A stretch of DNA of 54,445 nucleotides from DAOTTI01 sp034437795 (GCA_034437795.1 DAOTTI010000006.1:1-54445), one strand, 5' to 3'; positions 9,872 to 18,123 are shown, counted from the first letter of the stretch. Notes: generated from the letters alone by a model not told the origin. Program-made: numbers and translations.

Positions 9872-10969
9872 ATGGCTGGGGCCGGCTCGAGCAGTTCTCC
9901 CGTCACCGCCGCGGCCGTCTCCGCGGCGGGCGCGACGCACGGCGGGGAGGCCAATCCGCTTGCCGGCGAAGGGCACGTCGGCGCCATCGACCTGGGTGGG
10001 ACGAAGATCTACGCCGCCATCTTCGCCCCCGACGGCCGTATTGCCGGCCGCGCCGTGCTGGTCACCGGCAAGGATCACCGCCCCGCAGCCGTGATCGACC
10101 GGATGGCCGCGGCCGTGCGCGACGCCGCCGGCCAGGCGGGCGTGCCCGTAGCGGCCCTGCAGGCGGTGGGCGTGGGCGCCCCCGGCCCGATCGAACCGGC
10201 CACGGGGGTCGTCACCGTGGCGCCGAACCTGGATTGGGAACGGGTGCCGCTGAGGGCGGAGCTGGAGTGTCGGCTGGGCCTCCCCGTTGCCGTCGATAAC
10301 GACGTGCGCGTCGCCGTGCTGGCGGAACATCTGGCCGGAGCCGGCCGAGGCGCGCGCAATATGGTCGGCGTGTGGCCAGGCACTGGCATCGGCGGCGGGC
10401 TGGTGCTTGACGGGCGCCTGTACACCGGCCCCCACAATCTGGCCGGCGAGATCGGCCACATCACCATCAAGGCCGGCGGGCCGCGCTGCGGCTGCGGCGG
10501 GCGCGGGCACCTGGAAGCGCTGGCCAGCCGCACCGCCATCGTGCGAGACATCGCCCGCGCCGTCGAGCGGGGCGAAGAGACGGTTCTGACCCGCTATGCC
10601 GGCGCTGGTATCGCCGACGCCACCAGCACCGACATTGCGCAGGCCTGGCAGCAGCGGGACAAGGTGGTCTCACGGGTGGTGGAGCGCGCCGCGCGCTACC
10701 TGGCCTGCGGCCTGGCCACGGTGGCCAACCTCCTTAACCCCGAGCTGATCGTCCTGGGCGGCGGCGTCATCGAAGGCCTCGGTGACCCGTTTGTCGCCCG
10801 CGTGCAGGCCCTGGTCAGCAAGATGCCACTGGCCGCGTCGACGGGCACCGTCCGCATCGTGCGCTCCCACTTCGGGGATGACGCGGGCGTGAGCGGCGCC
10901 GCGCTCCTGGCTCGCTACCTGGCACGCCTCCGCCCGGCCACGCCATCCCTTTCCCCTGTTGCGCTATAA
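9872..10969 (+). CDS. ROK-family sugar kinase (glucokinase-like)
   Basis: 365 residues from the ATG at 9872. The phosphate-binding motif GAIDLGGTKIYAAIF begins near residue 40. The sugar-binding and catalytic region has GAPGPIEP, then AVDNDVRVAVLAEH with the catalytic aspartate, then GTGIGGGLVLDGRLYTG. The ROK signature GHITIKAGGPRCGCGGRGHLE is intact except that the last zinc-ligand cysteine (CxCGxxGCxE) is replaced by histidine. ROK kinases phosphorylate glucose, N-acetylmannosamine or similar sugars with ATP; others are repressors, but no HTH precedes the domain here. The first 35 residues are Ala/Ser-rich and probably disordered. It fits a sugar-uptake and catabolism locus. Confidence 0.9.
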   Translation: MAGAGSSSSPVTAAAVSAAGATHGGEANPLAGEGHVGAIDLGGTKIYAAIFAPDGRIAGRAVLVTGKDHRPAAVIDRMAAAVRDAAGQAGVPVAALQAVGVGAPGPIEPATGVVTVAPNLDWERVPLRAELECRLGLPVAVDNDVRVAVLAEHLAGAGRGARNMVGVWPGTGIGGGLVLDGRLYTGPHNLAGEIGHITIKAGGPRCGCGGRGHLEALASRTAIVRDIARAVERGEETVLTRYAGAGIADATSTDIAQAWQQRDKVVSRVVERAARYLACGLATVANLLNPELIVLGGGVIEGLGDPFVARVQALVSKMPLAASTGTVRIVRSHFGDDAGVSGAALLARYLARLRPATPSLSPVAL

Positions 10970-11149
10970 CCAATCGGCGGCCGCAGATATGGGCTGACGT
11001 GGGGCTCCGGCCGCGCCCTCTCTCCTGTCGTGCCGTCACTACCCGCGAGCGCTCCCTGAGCCAGCGACCGGCCGACACGCCTTGCGCCCCACGATAAGGC
11101 GATGGGGCGGCGGGTATACCTGTGCCGGTGCAAGCGGGCCTGGCCCGGT

Positions 11150-11179
11150 GTCGCCGGACCGCTTTCGCGGTCCGGCGAC
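11150..11179. terminator. Perfect 13-bp stem-loop, possible terminator
   Basis: GTCGCCGGACCGC, loop TTTC, then the exact complement GCGGTCCGGCGAC. It lies 180 bp after the ROK kinase stop. There is no following T tract, so factor-independent termination is uncertain; it may instead be a protein-binding or RNA-stability element. Confidence 0.45.
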
Positions 11180-11196
11180 CGTGGGCCGCGCCTCAC

Positions 11197-11278
11197 CCGG
11201 ATCATTCACGAGGCGGGGCCCTCACCCTCTCCCAAAGGGAGACGGGACCCGTCTCGCTGGCCATGCGTAATCCAGGCC
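11197..11278. repeat. Copy of the dispersed MITE/REP-like element
   Basis: Left terminal motif CCGGATCATTCACG at 11197-11210, then GGGGCCCTCACCCTCTCCC, an AAA loop and GGGAGACGGGA, then CTCGCTGGCCATG and a decayed right end TAATCCAGG. Its internal sequence closely matches the copy near 16.1 kb. Confidence 0.7.
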
Positions 11279-11415
11279 AACGGCGCCTTCCAGGAGCGCA
11301 GTCTCCGATGGTGCCGCGGATACGTCGCCAGCGGCGCTGGCATGGCAATTGCCGGGGGGAGAACGTGGAGCTACGCGGACAGGCCAATCATCTTGCCACC
11401 GGAGGGATTACTGCC

Positions 11416-11649
11416 ATGGCTAGGCTGGAGGAGCTGCGGCGCGCCAACGCCCAGATCGAAGAGCAGATGGAGCAGTGGAAGAAGCAGCGCTACGCCAACG
11501 GCGAAAACCCGCTGGATTGGGCCGCCTTCCGTGAGCACCTCCTGGCCATCGGCGCCCCCGACCCCGGTGAGTCGGCGCCGGACGAGTTCTACCGCTGGGA
11601 CGAGTCCCTGATCGGCGGCACGCCGGACCGGTCCAGCCCCACCGCCTGA
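11416..11649 (+). CDS. Small conserved-looking hypothetical protein
   Basis: 77 residues from the ATG at 11416, preceded by GGAGGG at the right distance. The N-terminal third (LEELRRANAQIEEQMEQWKK) is a charged helix that could form a coiled coil; the rest has NPLDWAAFREHLLAIGAP and a Pro/Ser-rich tail. I do not recognise a family. Its last 61 bp overlap the 3' end of the convergent PLP-enzyme gene, which lowers confidence slightly, but the start signal and amino-acid composition look real. Confidence 0.55.
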   Translation: MARLEELRRANAQIEEQMEQWKKQRYANGENPLDWAAFREHLLAIGAPDPGESAPDEFYRWDESLIGGTPDRSSPTA

Positions 11650-12938
11650 CACGTTCCAAACGGGGAAGATGAGGGCTGGACCGCTGCCTGCGGAGGTGAG
11701 TGGCTGCCCAGCGCGCTGCTCAGGACCTCGCGCAGGCGGGAAATCACGATCTCCTCCTCGCCGTCGGCCAGGCACATCGTCCCCAGTCCGAACCGCCCCT
11801 CGTCGAGGCCCGCCTGCTGCACGGCGATGATCGGGTCGCCGTCAGCCAGCTCGTTGACCACCTGCACCGCGGACTTGCCCAGGTGCGCCTCATCGAGCTG
11901 AACGCGCACGCCGGCCACGCCTCGCGCGCCACCGTCGTGGTAGGTGGCCTGCACGCCCGGCAGCCCACTCAGGCCGTCGGCCATGCGCTGCGCCAGCCGG
12001 CGCCAGCGGGCGATCTCCGCCTCGTGGTCGCGCTGGAGGTAGAGCCTGAGCGCAGTCAGCAGTCCCACGATCTCCTCGCGCCCCACCTTGCAGGGGCGCC
12101 CGATCCCCTGCCACGGCGGCCCCGGCAGGTGGCCTTCGGCAATCAGGTGGCGCCAGGTCCAGGTCTCAGGATGCACGTCCATATCCTGGTGCTGGAGGGC
12201 CACCGAGCGGATCAGCTCGGCGCGGCCGGCCAGGATGCCGGACGCTTGCGGCCCGCCCAGCGCCTTGCCGCCGGAGAAGCACACCAGGTCCGCCCCCTCC
12301 GCGATGAACCGGCGGAGGTTCGAGGCCGGCGGCAGGGCAGCGGCGGCGTCGACCAGCACCGGGACCCCGTGCCGGTGCGCGATGCGGGCCGTCTCCTCCA
12401 GCGGGAGCACGCCCAGCTCTTCGGGGTCGCCCATCATGACCCACAGCACCATCGCCGTGCGCTCGTTGATGGCGCACTCCAGCTCGTAGGGTCGCGTCGG
12501 CCCCGGCGTGGGATGCCCGAACCGGCCGATCTCCACGAACCGCGCCCCCGCCGTACGGACGGCGTGGTCGTAGCTGTTCCGGTGCGCGCGGTGAACGATC
12601 ACCTCATACTTCGTGCCGGGCACCGAGGTGTCCGGCAGGCGCTCCATCTTCTGTAGGTCCAGGCCGGCGATACAGGCGGCGGTGCCCAGCAGCAGTCCGG
12701 CGGCCGCCCCGCTGGTCACGTAGCCGGCCTCCGCGCCGGTCGCCTCGGCGATGACCCGCCCGGCCGCCTCCTGCAGGTCCTCGATGCGCACGTAGCACCG
12801 CGACGCTGCGGCCATGGCCTCCAGGACCTCCGGCGCCATGCGGGAGCCCCCCAGGCGGGTCAGGGTCCCCGACGCGTTGATCACAGGGCGCACGCCCAGT
12901 TGGCGATAGACGTCGTTCACTTCCTTGCTGGCCTCCAT
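11589..12938 (-). CDS. SelA-fold PLP-dependent enzyme (D-glucosaminate-6-phosphate ammonia-lyase-like)
   Basis: 449 residues from the ATG at 12938 (MEASKEVNDVYRQLGVRPVI). The N terminus VINASGTLTRLGGSRMAPEV and the PLP-lysine motif CFSGGKALGGPQASGIL match the branch of the SelA-like aminotransferase-fold family that includes D-glucosaminate-6-phosphate ammonia-lyase and related sugar-acid or amino-acid lyases. True selenocysteine synthase usually carries an extra N-terminal domain and a VLHTNLGRA-type motif; those are missing, so I do not call it selA although a selenoprotein gene occurs in this window. It is followed on the same strand by nothing close and preceded 71 bp upstream by an SDR gene, a likely operon partner. 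The start lacks a clear SD. Confidence 0.75.
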   Translation of the reverse strand: MEASKEVNDVYRQLGVRPVINASGTLTRLGGSRMAPEVLEAMAAASRCYVRIEDLQEAAGRVIAEATGAEAGYVTSGAAAGLLLGTAACIAGLDLQKMERLPDTSVPGTKYEVIVHRAHRNSYDHAVRTAGARFVEIGRFGHPTPGPTRPYELECAINERTAMVLWVMMGDPEELGVLPLEETARIAHRHGVPVLVDAAAALPPASNLRRFIAEGADLVCFSGGKALGGPQASGILAGRAELIRSVALQHQDMDVHPETWTWRHLIAEGHLPGPPWQGIGRPCKVGREEIVGLLTALRLYLQRDHEAEIARWRRLAQRMADGLSGLPGVQATYHDGGARGVAGVRVQLDEAHLGKSAVQVVNELADGDPIIAVQQAGLDEGRFGLGTMCLADGEEEIVISRLREVLSSALGSHSPPQAAVQPSSSPFGTCQAVGLDRSGVPPIRDSSQR

Positions 12939-13009
12939 GGCGGGCAATGGTAGCGCGGAGCGCCCTGCCGGGGCCCCTCCGCCTCCCGCGCGCCGGCCAG
13001 GGGAGTGTC

Positions 13010-13798
13010 TCAATCCGCGGGGACGAGGCCCGGCAGGATGCCCGCCGTCTTGCCGCCGTCGATGGGGATCGCCGCGCCGGTGATGTTGCGCGCGACGTCG
13101 CTGGCGAGAAAGCAGACCAGCTCCGCCACCTCCTCCGCGGGCGCGATGCGCTTGAGCGCGGTCTGGCTGGCCGCCAGGCGGTCGAACGCCGCCGCATCGC
13201 CAATGGCCCGCCGGCCCTCCTCCATCATCTGCGACTCCACCGGCCCGGGGCAGATGGCGTTCACCCGCACGTTCTGCGGCCCGTGGCGGAGCGCCATCGA
13301 CTTGGTCAGACCGATGATGCCGTGCTTGCTGGCGCAGTAGACGGGGTCGTTCGGCCGCCCGATGAGCCCGGCGTTCGACGAGTTGTTGATGATGGTGCCG
13401 CCGCCACCGGCGATCAGATAGGGCAGGGCATACTTGCTCCCCAGGAAGACGCTCTTGAGGTTGACGGCGATCGTGTAGTCCCAGTCTTCCTCGGAGACGT
13501 CGATCACCGAGCCGGCCATATTGATGCCGGCGTTGTTGAACATGCAGTCCAGCCGGCCGTAGGCCTCCACCGCCGTGTCCACCAGGCGCTTGACGTCGGC
13601 GGCGATGGTGACGTCGGTGCGTACGAAGCGGCACTCGCCGCCCGCCGCGCGGATCTGGGCGGCCGTGGCCTCGCCCGCCTCAGTGCTGCGGTTGCCGATC
13701 ACGACCCGCGCCCCCTCCCGCGCGAACAGGATGGCCGTGGCCTTGCCGATCCCTGAGCCGCCGCCGGTGATGACGGCGACCTTCCCCTGTAGTCTCAT
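13010..13798 (-). CDS. SDR-family oxidoreductase
   Basis: 262 residues from the ATG at 13798, which has AGGAGG about seven bases upstream. Motifs are TGGGSGIG, CMFNNAGINMAG, the Ser in INNSSNAGLIG and YCASK, ending in ITGAAIPIDGGKTAGILPG. It belongs to the classical glucose dehydrogenase/3-oxoacyl reductase-like SDRs. The PLP lyase gene follows 71 bp downstream on the same strand, so the two probably work together on a sugar-acid type substrate. Third SDR in 8 kb. Confidence 0.9.
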   Translation of the reverse strand: MRLQGKVAVITGGGSGIGKATAILFAREGARVVIGNRSTEAGEATAAQIRAAGGECRFVRTDVTIAADVKRLVDTAVEAYGRLDCMFNNAGINMAGSVIDVSEEDWDYTIAVNLKSVFLGSKYALPYLIAGGGGTIINNSSNAGLIGRPNDPVYCASKHGIIGLTKSMALRHGPQNVRVNAICPGPVESQMMEEGRRAIGDAAAFDRLAASQTALKRIAPAEEVAELVCFLASDVARNITGAAIPIDGGKTAGILPGLVPAD

Positions 13799-14409
13799 GA
13801 GCCTCCCTCCTTGCCCGTCCAAGATACCGGCCGCCACGCGCTGGTGGCGAGGGGTGCGTCTAGCCATTCCGGATAGTACGCCGTTGCGTCCCCTCTCCGG
13901 TGGACGAGCCTCTCTCCCTGTTCCCGTCGCGCTCCCTCTGCGCCATCGCCCGGTGGGGGCGTGACCAGGGCGCGGACAGGGTGAGCGCTGCGCCCGGGAT
14001 GAGGCGCGCCAACACGCCAAGTGTGGCAACCGTGTTCCGGCTGCTCCGCGACCTGGACCGCCATGCCTTCGAGCAGGCGCTCGTCCAGGCCCCGGGCAGG
14101 GCCTGGCACCGGGGGGACGCCCTTACTCTGGACGGCAAGCACCTGCGGGGCATCCATGCCGAGCAGCTCCGTCTCCGCGCCCGTGGACCACGCCTGGCGC
14201 CGTCGCGGTACGGCGGAAGGACCCCAGAGGACAATGCGACCCCGCTCGGCTGCCAGGGCCTCCCCTCTTACCGCTGCTCGCCGATCGGTTCCTCGCCGCG
14301 GCCTATGCACTTGCAGGGAAGTCCGTCGTAGAGGCAGGTTCCGGCGCGTCTACGAACGACTTTGGCTCGAAGCGCATCGACGAGCGCCACGCCCTCGGCC
14401 GGAACCTCG
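13799..14409. other. Intergenic region with repeat relic and transposase remnant
   Basis: About 610 bp. CCCCTCTCCGGTGG near 13890 is a decayed piece of the dispersed repeat. 13900-14181 is the transposase pseudogene listed separately. The remainder up to the SBBP gene shows nothing recognisable. Confidence 0.5.
13900..14181 (+). pseudogene. Remnant of an ISAs1-family (H-repeat) transposase
   Basis: Residues SRSLCAIARWGRDQG, then MRRANTPSVATVFRLLRDLD and HAFEQAL, then LTLDGKHLRGIHAEQ follow the order of the N-terminal associated domain and the first catalytic aspartate region (xxxDGKxLRG) of ISAs1-type DDE transposases. Immediately after this the similarity stops and the reading turns into unrelated Arg/Pro-rich sequence, so the C-terminal two thirds with the remaining catalytic residues are lost. 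There is no plausible start at the true N terminus and no terminal inverted repeat was found. It is a decayed, non-functional fragment. Confidence 0.7.
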
Positions 14410-15744
14410 TCAGCGGAGGGATGTCTGGGCGTAGCGGATGGTCAGGATGGGCGGTTGGCCGGCGACCACGACGCCGTTCCCACTGTCGATGGCCAGCCCG
14501 TTGCCGCGATCGGCCTGCGGCCCCGAGTCGTAGGTGGCCACCCACCGCTGCGCGCCACCAGCCCCGTACTTTACCGTCACCACGCGGCTGGCGCTTGCGC
14601 CCGTCACATACACCGCGTCGTCGCTGCCAATCACCATGAAGGAAGGGATCTCATCACCAGCGGTGACCAGGTTCAGCCGGTTGAGCCAGAGCTGATTGCC
14701 GCTGGCGTTGTACTTGATCGTGACCGTGTCCGAGTAGAAGTCGGCCTGCTGCTCGTAGCCGGTGACGATCACGTTGCCCTGGCTGTCGACGCGCACACGC
14801 TTGATTGCGTCGCCCCTGTTCGCCGGGCCGTTATAGGTGCGGATCCAGACCGGGACGCCTTGGGCGGTGTACTTCAGCAGCAGGAAGTCGGTGTAGCCGA
14901 GGTCCGCGGTGGACGTCATGCCGCCCACGTACACTTCGCCGTTGGGCCCCAGGGCAACATCCGTACCCCCGTCGGTGCTGTTGGCGGTCCGGTTGTTGTA
15001 GCGGCGGATCCAGCGCACCGCACCGTCGGTGGTGAGGCTCAGCGTGGCAACGTCGTAGCCTGTCGCGCCCCCCCAGCTCTCGCCGGTGACGACCACGTCG
15101 CCAGCGGCCGTGACCGCGAGCCCATAGGGTTGGTCACGGTAGTTGCCCGGGCCGTTGTAGCGGCGCTCCCAGAGCACGCTGCCGGTCGGGCTGATCTTGA
15201 GAATGAGGTAGTCAGCAGCGCTGGCCGTGCTGGACGTGACCGAGATGGCGTAAACGTTGCCGGCGGCATCGGTCGCCACCCGGCTGGCACCCATGCCGCC
15301 GGCCCTAGCCTTCCAGAGCAGCGTGCCAGCGGGATCGTACTTCAGGACAATCGTATTCCTCGACGGTGTGCCGCTGAGGAAGCTGGAGCCGGCAACGAGG
15401 ATGTTGCCGTCAGGATCGAGCGCGACCGAGTTGGCAATGTCGCCACCTACCGTGGCATCATCCCGTTCGTCGAACTCACGGACCCAGACCTGATTGCCGT
15501 TCAGGTCGTACTTGATGAGCACGATGTCCTGGCGGTAGTTGTGCGCGGCGTCCGGCAGCGACGAACCGACGACATAGATGTTGCCCCGACCATCGGCGAC
15601 GACGGCCGCGGCGTTCGTCCCGGCGTACTGCGCCACCCAGTCCTCGGTGACTTGCGCCCGTGCGCTCCCGCCCAGCGCGAGGAGCGCCAGCAATGCTCCG
15701 AGCCCGATTGCCGCCGGACGGGGCAACCAGCGCACAGCCTTCAT
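14410..15744 (-). CDS. Secreted SBBP-repeat beta-propeller protein
   Basis: 444 residues from the ATG at 15744, which is preceded by GAGGGAGG; the N terminus KAVRWLPRPAAIGLGALLAL with LALGGSARAQ is a classical signal peptide with probable cleavage after ARA. The mature part is a run of about eight repeats of 45-55 residues, each with a segment like GNIYVVGSS followed by DIVLIKYDLNGNQVW and a short tail like YNGPGN, which is the SBBP seven-bladed propeller pattern. Such proteins are extracellular; their ligand or enzymatic role is generally unknown. It stands alone, with an unusual dyad and tandem repeat in its upstream region, which suggests dedicated regulation. Confidence 0.85.
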   Translation of the reverse strand: MKAVRWLPRPAAIGLGALLALLALGGSARAQVTEDWVAQYAGTNAAAVVADGRGNIYVVGSSLPDAAHNYRQDIVLIKYDLNGNQVWVREFDERDDATVGGDIANSVALDPDGNILVAGSSFLSGTPSRNTIVLKYDPAGTLLWKARAGGMGASRVATDAAGNVYAISVTSSTASAADYLILKISPTGSVLWERRYNGPGNYRDQPYGLAVTAAGDVVVTGESWGGATGYDVATLSLTTDGAVRWIRRYNNRTANSTDGGTDVALGPNGEVYVGGMTSTADLGYTDFLLLKYTAQGVPVWIRTYNGPANRGDAIKRVRVDSQGNVIVTGYEQQADFYSDTVTIKYNASGNQLWLNRLNLVTAGDEIPSFMVIGSDDAVYVTGASASRVVTVKYGAGGAQRWVATYDSGPQADRGNGLAIDSGNGVVVAGQPPILTIRYAQTSLR

Positions 15745-15780
15745 GGCAGCGCCTCCCTCTAGGTGTGTCATGAGGTCGAC

Positions 15781-15800
15781 CGTGGACGGCACCGTCCACG
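15781..15800. promoter_or_regulatory. Perfect 9-bp dyad, possible operator of the SBBP gene
   Basis: CGTGGACGG-CA-CCGTCCACG is a perfect inverted repeat, 36 bp before the SBBP start codon, and so in the position of a 5' leader or a promoter-proximal operator. It is not part of the dispersed element family. The cognate regulator is unknown. Confidence 0.5.
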
Positions 15801-15848
15801 AGCCGAGCATATGATACTCGGCCATACGGATTGGGCAACCACGTCCGC

Positions 15849-15874
15849 TGGGTAGTACTCATGGGTAGTACTCA
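15849..15874. promoter_or_regulatory. Tandem 13-bp direct repeat upstream of the SBBP gene
   Basis: Two exact adjacent copies of TGGGTAGTACTCA, each containing the palindrome AGTACT. The pair lies 105-130 bp before the SBBP start, a typical place for activator binding sites arranged one helical turn apart (13 bp spacing). Role is inferred from position only. Confidence 0.4.
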
Positions 15875-16057
15875 GGGCATTTTTCATGGTCCAGGAGTGA
15901 GGCTGAGGAGGGCGAAAGCGGCTGGACCGGCGCGGCCCCGGCAAAAGGGGGCGAGGTCCGTCCCTTCTCACGGCGCGCCTCGGCCGAAGGGGGCGAGGTC
16001 TCCTGCTCTCTTGCGGTCTGGCCCTACGCGGCTCATCCGCGGCGGCCGGGTGCAACC

Positions 16058-16145
16058 ATGTTTCCCGGATGGCGGAGCCCTCACCCTCCCCCTCTCCCAA
16101 AGGGAGACGGGACGTCTCGCTGGCCGTGAACAGGCCGGGCTAGGC
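16058..16145. repeat. Copy of the dispersed MITE/REP-like element
   Basis: GTTTCCCGGATGGCGGAGCC, then CTCACCCTCCCCCTCTCCC, AAA loop, GGGAGACGGGAC, GTCTCGCTGGCCGTGAA and GGCCGGG. Its core is nearly identical to the copy at 11197-11278, although the left end is more decayed. Confidence 0.65.
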
Positions 16146-16251
16146 AGTGGCCGGAACCGCCCCGGAGTGCTATACGTACGGAACGTGCCATCCACACCAC
16201 GCTCTCTCGCGTGAGATCGGAAGCAGGGATGGATGAAGGAGGGACGAAGCG

Positions 16252-17706
16252 ATGGCGGCAACGGCATCTCTCGGAGCTTTCGTAAAGAAGTCCCCATCGG
16301 GCAGCACCCGTCGGGGCATGCTGCTCGGGTTGGGCGCTGCCCTTTCAGGGACCACGCTGGCGGCCTGCGGCCAGGCGCAGCAGGGCGGGGAGGCCCTGCC
16401 GGCGCAGCGCCGCCAGATGATCGTGCTCACCTTCCTCTCCTGGCGGCCGCCGGCGATGGACCAGTTCGCGCCGTTCTGGGACGACTACGGCAAGAAGAAC
16501 AACCTGCGTATCGAGGTCGATAAGAGTGGCGACTACCAGCAGACCAAGCTGAACACCATGTTCGCCAGCGACACGGGGCCCGACCTCTTCGACGCAGAGA
16601 CCCAGTCGCTCCCCAAGATGTACGACTCGGGGTTCGTCCTGCAGCTGGACAAGTACCTCTCGCGGGACCGGATCAGCCTGGACAAAGAGTGGGCGGTGCT
16701 CGGCATCGAGCGCTGGCGCCAGAAGACGTACGGCGTCCCCTACTGGGTGGAACCCTTCGGGATCTACTACAACAAGACGCTCTTCAAGCAGAAGGGCATC
16801 GAGGACCCGTGGGTCCGTAGCCGGAACCAGGGCGACTGGACGCTGGAGGAGATGGTCGAGGCGGCGCGCAAGCTCAACGATCCTGCTAACGACGTCTTCG
16901 GCCTCGACTGGAGCACCGGCGATATGTACGGCATCGGGCCCCTGATCTGGACCCAGGGCGTCTCCCACTTCCAGTACGACCCCAAGATCGAGTTCAAGCT
17001 CACCCTGCCGGAGGTGATCGACGCCAACTCCTGGGCCATCGACTGGATGATGCGGATGAAGATCAACGTCACCGCCCCTCTCCCCGAGTACGCCCAGGCC
17101 CGCGACCGCATCCAGGGCGGCCGGCCGGGGATCGGCGCTGGCGGCATCAACCGCTTCTCGCAGGGCAAGATCGGCATTCACTACCGCTCAGTGAACGATT
17201 GGCGTCGCATGTGGCCCATCATCGGCACCGCCTTTGAGTGGGACATGCTCCCCGTGCCCAGCATCAAGGGCAAGCCGGGCGCGGCCTGGAGCGCGGGCCA
17301 TCCCGTGTGCGCCTACTCGAAGACGAAGTACCCCGAGGACGCCTGGGCATTCATGAAGTGGCTGATGCAGGACGAGTTCCAGGGCATCCTGGCCGAGCAC
17401 CAGTTCCTGGTCCCCGCCAAGAAGAGCCACCAGGCGCGCTTCTTCCGCCCGCCCAGCCAGTATCCCTACCAGCACCCTCAGGTCTTCGCCAACGTCTTCA
17501 AGCGCCCGTACGGTATCCAGCTGGCGCACTACAACGCGTTCCGCAATCTGGAGACGTACAGCCGCGAGATGGACCGGATCATCAAGGGCGAAGTCGCCCT
17601 GCAGAGCGGGCTCCGCGAGCTGGAGCGCCTGCTGAACCAGGACATCGACTACGGCGGAGGGGACAACCCCTTCAAGGGGGTGCGGCTCCCCATTCAGCCA
17701 AAGTAG
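16252..17706 (+). CDS. ABC transporter substrate-binding lipoprotein, family 1
   Basis: 484 residues with a strong SD (GAAGGAGGGA, eight bases before ATG). The N terminus has a twin-arginine motif STRRGMLLG and a lipobox TLAAC at Cys39, so export is probably by Tat with lipid anchoring. The body has LTFLSWRPPAMDQFAPFWDD, then PYWVEPFGIYYNKTLFKQKG, WTLEEMVEAARKL, and YPEDAWAFMKWLM, all typical of family-1 solute-binding proteins. Tryptophan- and tyrosine-rich composition suits carbohydrate binding. Like the other three in this window, it has no permease gene beside it. Confidence 0.92.
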   Translation: MAATASLGAFVKKSPSGSTRRGMLLGLGAALSGTTLAACGQAQQGGEALPAQRRQMIVLTFLSWRPPAMDQFAPFWDDYGKKNNLRIEVDKSGDYQQTKLNTMFASDTGPDLFDAETQSLPKMYDSGFVLQLDKYLSRDRISLDKEWAVLGIERWRQKTYGVPYWVEPFGIYYNKTLFKQKGIEDPWVRSRNQGDWTLEEMVEAARKLNDPANDVFGLDWSTGDMYGIGPLIWTQGVSHFQYDPKIEFKLTLPEVIDANSWAIDWMMRMKINVTAPLPEYAQARDRIQGGRPGIGAGGINRFSQGKIGIHYRSVNDWRRMWPIIGTAFEWDMLPVPSIKGKPGAAWSAGHPVCAYSKTKYPEDAWAFMKWLMQDEFQGILAEHQFLVPAKKSHQARFFRPPSQYPYQHPQVFANVFKRPYGIQLAHYNAFRNLETYSREMDRIIKGEVALQSGLRELERLLNQDIDYGGGDNPFKGVRLPIQPK

Positions 17707-17754
17707 CGCGCGGCGCCGGCCACGCTGCCACCAGCCCAAGAGGGGTTGAGGGCT

Positions 17755-18123
17755 TCAGGCGGCTTTGGCCAGGATCGCCGGTTGGAGCGCCGGTGAAACG
17801 ACCGGTAACGGCTCCAGTGGCTGGATGGGCGATCGCTCTGGCCACGAAGGACTGGAGACGGCAGGGGCAGCGACCGGCAGCGCCTGTGGTCGCTCGACGG
17901 CGTGTAGCGGCAGCGCCGCCTCCCGCTGCCGCAGCTCCTCCAGCACGAACGGGAGGGCATTGGGAAAGCGCAGCAGGATGCGGGCGACGATGGCGGCGCT
18001 GTACGGCACCTCGCCCGCACGTAGGGACCGCCACGTCTCCGGATCGAGACGAAGCTGGCGCGCAAACTGCGCGTCGTCGAGGCCAAGCTGCTCCTGATGG
18101 GTAACCAGAAAGTGAGTCAACAT
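17755..18123 (-). CDS. Small protein with XRE-like helix-turn-helix
   Basis: 122 residues from the ATG at 18123. Residues about 1-65 (MLTHFLVTHQEQLGLDDAQF, then ARQLRLDPETWRSLRAGE) match an HTH_3-type fold: an initial helix, L-x-D-x-x-F-A-x-x-L, then W-x-x-L-R-x-G and a final helix. The tail is Pro/Ala-rich and probably disordered. It may bind DNA, but the family is not recognised more precisely. It lies convergent to the solute-binding gene and 190 bp after the murF-alr gene start side; no SD is strong. Confidence 0.6.
   Translation of the reverse strand: MLTHFLVTHQEQLGLDDAQFARQLRLDPETWRSLRAGEVPYSAAIVARILLRFPNALPFVLEELRQREAALPLHAVERPQALPVAAPAVSSPSWPERSPIQPLEPLPVVSPALQPAILAKAA

Larger units (their letters stand above)
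10970..11415. other. Intergenic region with hairpin and palindromic element
   Basis: About 450 bp between the kinase and a small ORF. It contains the 13-bp perfect hairpin at 11150-11179 and a copy of the dispersed element at 11197-11278, both listed separately. Nothing gene-like was accepted. Confidence 0.45.
15745..16251. other. Divergent intergenic region between SBBP and solute-binding genes
   Basis: About 500 bp carrying the SBBP promoter elements (15781-15874), a dispersed element (16058-16145), and the SD AAGGAGGGA at 16236-16244 for the downstream gene. No gene was accepted. Confidence 0.5.

Noticed and set aside
11122..11649. A 175-codon version of the small hypothetical protein
   Set aside because: Its first 98 codons pass through the hairpin and dispersed repeat. 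The ATG at 11416 has an SD sequence and a sensible N terminus.
11589..12938. The PLP enzyme as selenocysteine synthase SelA
   Set aside because: It is SelA-like in fold but lacks the extra N-terminal domain and the VLHTNLGRA-type motif. A glucosaminate-lyase-like role is more likely.
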